Translations under genes and position numbers: made by a program
Source of the DNA: Paraburkholderia phenoliruptrix
GTDB lineage: Bacteria > Pseudomonadota > Gammaproteobacteria > Burkholderiales > Burkholderiaceae
Direction: 5' to 3'
Assembly (NCBI RefSeq): GCF_019511605.1
Contig: NZ_JAEUAV010000002.1
Location: 484,737-548,736 of the forward strand
Length of the DNA stretch: 64,000 bases
The notes under the pieces: generated by a model
Database searches by the model: none
Seen by the model: the letters and a program-made list of their open reading frames with translations, nothing else
Told to the model about the DNA's origin: nothing
Part shown: positions 61,722-64,000 of the stretch, piece after piece
How the letters are laid out: every line of letters starts with the position of its first letter
How positions within the stretch are numbered: the stretch's first letter is position 1

Positions 61722-62574
61722 GTTCGACCATGCGCTGCCGCCGGTCATGCACGTGAAAGCGCGGCCGGTGCGCCGGAGTGCGGTCGCGCGGTTGCTTGGT
61801 GGTCTGTTCCTCGGCCTCGTTGCGCTGTTGTGTTTCTGGCTGTTCGTGTTGCCGGTGGTGGTGGTTGCGCTCTCGAGCGTGGCCGCTCACTGGTCGGGCA
61901 CCATTCTGCCTGACGGTTTCAGCACACGCTGGTTCGAGCGGCTCTCATCGAGCGACTTCGACGCGCTGACGACGAGCCTCGGAATCGGCATGGGCGTCGC
62001 GGTGCTCGGCACGATGCTCGGCCTGTGGCTGGCGCTTGCGCTCGAAGGACGGGACCGGCGCGGCCTCGGCGCGTGGGTCGACACCATCGCGATGATGCCC
62101 AATGGCGTGCCGAGCGTAGTGCTCGGGCTCGCGGTGCTGATCGCGTATCACAAGCGGCCGGTCGATCTGTCGAGCTCGGCGGCGATCGTGGTGTTGGTGC
62201 AGCTCGCCTTGGTGCTGCCGTTCTGTTACCGCTGTGCGGCCGCCGCGTTGCGCCCCGAACTGACGGTGCTGCGCGAAGCAGCGGCGAGCCTTGGCGCGCC
62301 TGCGTCGATGGTGCTGCGCCGGGTCGTGTTGCCGCAATTGGTGCCGGCGATTCGCGCTAGTCTCGCGCTGGGTTTCGCGTTGTCGCTCGGCGAGCTGGGT
62401 GCAACGCTGACCGTTTATCCGCCGGGGTTTGCGACGGTGCCGATTGTCGTCGTCGGTCAGGTGGAGCGTGGGTACTACCTGCCGGCGTCCGCGTTGTCGC
62501 TGATACTGCTGCTGGTGTCGCTCGCGGCGCTGATTCTGATCGCAGCGCGTGTGCCGCGGCGGCGGCGCGATTGA
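61711..62574 (+). CDS. phnV: 2-aminoethylphosphonate ABC transporter permease
   Basis: 287 residues with about six membrane helices (LFLGLVALLCFWLFVLPVVV first). The EAA loop reads REAAASLGAPASMVLRRVVL, and ALGFALSLGELGATLTVYPP is typical of the second permease of this importer. With PhnU it forms the membrane channel. It overlaps phnU by 11 bp. The next gene in the same direction starts 233 bp downstream. Confidence 0.93.
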   Translation: MADEFDHALPPVMHVKARPVRRSAVARLLGGLFLGLVALLCFWLFVLPVVVVALSSVAAHWSGTILPDGFSTRWFERLSSSDFDALTTSLGIGMGVAVLGTMLGLWLALALEGRDRRGLGAWVDTIAMMPNGVPSVVLGLAVLIAYHKRPVDLSSSAAIVVLVQLALVLPFCYRCAAAALRPELTVLREAAASLGAPASMVLRRVVLPQLVPAIRASLALGFALSLGELGATLTVYPPGFATVPIVVVGQVERGYYLPASALSLILLLVSLAALILIAARVPRRRRD

Positions 62575-62807
62575 GCGGGGCGGCTGGTTTTGCTGCCGGC
62601 GTTTGTCGGTGTGTGCTGCCGTTTGTCGGTGAGTGTCGGCTTTTTCGACGATGAGCGGCTTCGGGCAAACCTTTTCGGATCTCGCGGAATCTTGCGGCCG
62701 GCCGAATGTGTGCGGGCTTGCGGTGACAGCTTTGAGTATCACGACGGCAATCGCGCGACGAAGCTTGTTATCCACTGGATACGTTTCGATTACCGTGGAG
62801 CACCAGC

Positions 62808-63383
62808 GTGGCATTGACCATACGCGACATCCGCTTCCTGTTCGAGCAATACGGCGACATTGCTTATAGCGGCGAACCGGTTACGCAACTCCAGCATGCA
62901 TTGCAGACCGGCGCGTTGGCGGAGGAAGCCGGCGCTGGTGACGAACTCGTCGTCGCCGCGTTTTTGCATGATCTTGGGCATCTGCTCAATCGGAAAGGGG
63001 ATACGCCTACGGAGCGGGGCGTCGACGATCTGCATCAGTACTTTGCGCTGCCGTTTCTGCGAGCCGTGCTACCGGACGCGGTACTGGAGCCAATCCGCCT
63101 GCACGTGGACGCCAAACGCTGCCTTTGTGCCATCGACGACACGTATATCCGCCAGCTTTCCGCCGATTCGTTGCGCAGTCTGGCCCTGCAGGGCGGCGTA
63201 TTCAGTCGCGACGAAGCGGACGCGTTTCTGCAGCAGGCCTACGCGCACGACGCGCTGCGTCTGCGGAAATGGGACGATGAGGCGAAACAACCGGATCGCG
63301 CAACGCGGGATCTCAGTCACTACCTGGGCGTGGTCGAACGCGTCATGAGTAAAAGCTCGATTGCGCGGTTTCGAGCGACGTAG
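62808..63383 (+). CDS. PhnZ-like HD-domain phosphonate oxygenase
   Basis: 191 residues from a GTG with GGAG eight bases upstream. It is an HD-fold protein of the type found in phosphonate operons. The residues that bind the mixed-valent di-iron centre in PhnZ have counterparts here: His30, His54, Asp55 (FLHDLGH), His76, His99 and Asp156. The gating Tyr20 and Glu23 (AYSGEPV) and Lys103 are also present. PhnZ oxidatively cleaves 1-hydroxy-2-aminoethylphosphonate to glycine and phosphate; the matching hydroxylase PhnY is not encoded here. It follows phnV and lies just before the rRNA operon. Confidence 0.9.
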   Translation: MALTIRDIRFLFEQYGDIAYSGEPVTQLQHALQTGALAEEAGAGDELVVAAFLHDLGHLLNRKGDTPTERGVDDLHQYFALPFLRAVLPDAVLEPIRLHVDAKRCLCAIDDTYIRQLSADSLRSLALQGGVFSRDEADAFLQQAYAHDALRLRKWDDEAKQPDRATRDLSHYLGVVERVMSKSSIARFRAT

Positions 63384-63578
63384 TCCGGTTGCCGTGCCGG
63401 ATCGTTCGCGCTATTCCTGCACGGCTCGCGCTGGTCGAAATAACGCTTGCAAGGTGTCTCGAGGCTCGCTAGAATCTCGCTCTTTCGTGCTCCGGACGCC
63501 GGGGCACGGGAAGCGGGAAAGCCAGTGGTGGCAAGGCTTCCAGCGGCGGTAGCAGGTTCAGGCAGTAGCAAAAACCTG

Positions 63579-63607
63579 TTGACGGTGCGGCGGAAGTTCT
63601 TCATAAT
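63579..63607 (+). promoter_or_regulatory. rRNA operon promoter
   Basis: TTGACG (63579-63584) and CATAAT (63602-63607) are spaced by exactly 17 bases and followed by a C-rich start region (CTCGCTTCTC). The distance of about 285 bases to the 16S 5' end is normal for an rrn leader. Confidence 0.8.
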
Positions 63608-63688
63608 CTCGCTTCTCTGCTGCTGATGCAGTAACGCAGAACGAAGCAGTGCCGGGTGGTTGTAGCAGGCGCTGCGGAGTATGCGGAC

Positions 63689-63791
63689 CGATCTTTAAAA
63701 ACTAGCAGTCGATAAGTGTGGGCGCTTGATGCGCGACGCGAGCCGGGTTCTTCGGAGTCTGGCGCAAAGCGAAAGTATCAAGTCTCACACA
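63689..63791 (+). promoter_or_regulatory. rRNA leader: boxA-like antiterminator and processing stem
   Basis: CGATCTTTAAAAAC (63689-63702) resembles the rrn boxA antitermination element. GTGTGGGCGCTTGAT (63716-63730) can pair with ATCAAGTCTCACAC (63777-63790) with a 3-base internal mismatch, forming a leader hairpin of the kind found in rRNA precursors. Confidence 0.6.
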
Positions 63792-63893
63792 GTAATGAAA
63801 GGAAGGTTTTTCTGTCGGAAGATGGAAAGATCATTCGTCAGTACGTTGAGTGAGCGACCGGGTTCGAAAGAGCCCGAAAACAGTAACAGGTTT

Positions 63894-64000
63894 GAACTGA
63901 AGAGTTTGATCCTGGCTCAGATTGAACGCTGGCGGCATGCCTTACACATGCAAGTCGGACGGCAGCGCGGGCTTCGGCCTGGCGGCGAGTGGCGAACGGG
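63894..64000 (+). rRNA. rrs: 16S ribosomal RNA, 5' fragment
   Basis: Begins GAACTGAAGAGTTTGATCCT, the universal 5' end of bacterial 16S including the 27F primer region, followed by GGCTCAGATTGAACGCTGGC. The bases up to the window edge include the V1 hairpin (GGACGGCAGCGCGGGCTTCG) and GGCGAGTGGCGAACGGG, consistent with Burkholderiales. The exact mature 5' end may differ by a few bases; the gene continues past the window. Confidence 0.97.

Overview
The window is a chromosomal segment of a high-GC betaproteobacterium, most likely Burkholderia sensu lato (Burkholderia/Paraburkholderia/Caballeronia). The evidence is codon use, the gene families present (several EmrAB/OprM-type pumps, GlxA-like AraC regulators, HxlR, MarR and LysR regulators, an AAHS transporter) and the first 107 bases of a 16S rRNA at the right edge, with a typical rrn promoter and leader in front of it. 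There is no insertion sequence, prophage, tRNA or CRISPR array that I can support.

Layout. 1-8.9 kb: the start of a LysR gene, a type II NADH dehydrogenase, an OprM-EmrA-EmrB multidrug efflux operon with a divergent TetR regulator, and an NmrA-like oxidoreductase divergent from an HxlR regulator. 9.5-22.6 kb: a cell-surface island. It holds a two-partner-secretion-like exoprotein with GLUG repeats, a TibC-like autotransporter heptosyltransferase followed by a 1432-residue AIDA-type autotransporter, a family 2 glycosyltransferase with a Wzx-like flippase, and two paralogous AraC-type regulators. 23-38.4 kb: mostly single genes for metabolism and envelope functions: a dimethylformamidase-large-subunit-like protein, GlmS, an NmrA protein, glutaminase, a second DHA2 efflux pump, an esterase, a solitary MreB paralogue, an amylo-alpha-1,6-glucosidase-like protein and a membrane diguanylate cyclase.

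38.5-42.7 kb: an RpiR-type regulator followed by a penicillin-acyltransferase-family (C45) Ntn hydrolase, a class III aminotransferase and a carboxymuconolactone-decarboxylase-family protein. A matching palindrome lies in front of the regulator and across a near-consensus promoter of the hydrolase gene, which suggests a self-contained regulon for an N-acylated amine or amino acid. 43-47.4 kb: OsmC, a PEP-mutase/isocitrate-lyase family protein, RidA, a dihydroflavonol-reductase-like SDR and an AraC regulator.

47.3-57.0 kb: a catabolic cluster for a dihydroxybenzoate of the gamma-resorcylate type. It has a MarR regulator, a gamma-resorcylate-type decarboxylase, an AAHS aromatic-acid transporter, a two-subunit IorAB-like molybdenum hydroxylase with a Tat signal, then on the other strand DoxX, maleylacetate reductase, a Dabb-domain protein and hydroxyquinol 1,2-dioxygenase, and finally a LysR regulator. 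The flavin monooxygenase that normally turns resorcinol into hydroxyquinol is absent and the molybdenum enzyme is present. This is the most interesting biochemical puzzle in the window.

57.4-63.4 kb: a 2-aminoethylphosphonate uptake cluster (DeoR regulator, PhnS, PhnT, PhnU, PhnV) ending in a PhnZ-type HD-domain oxygenase. The right end is an rRNA operon promoter, leader and 16S start.
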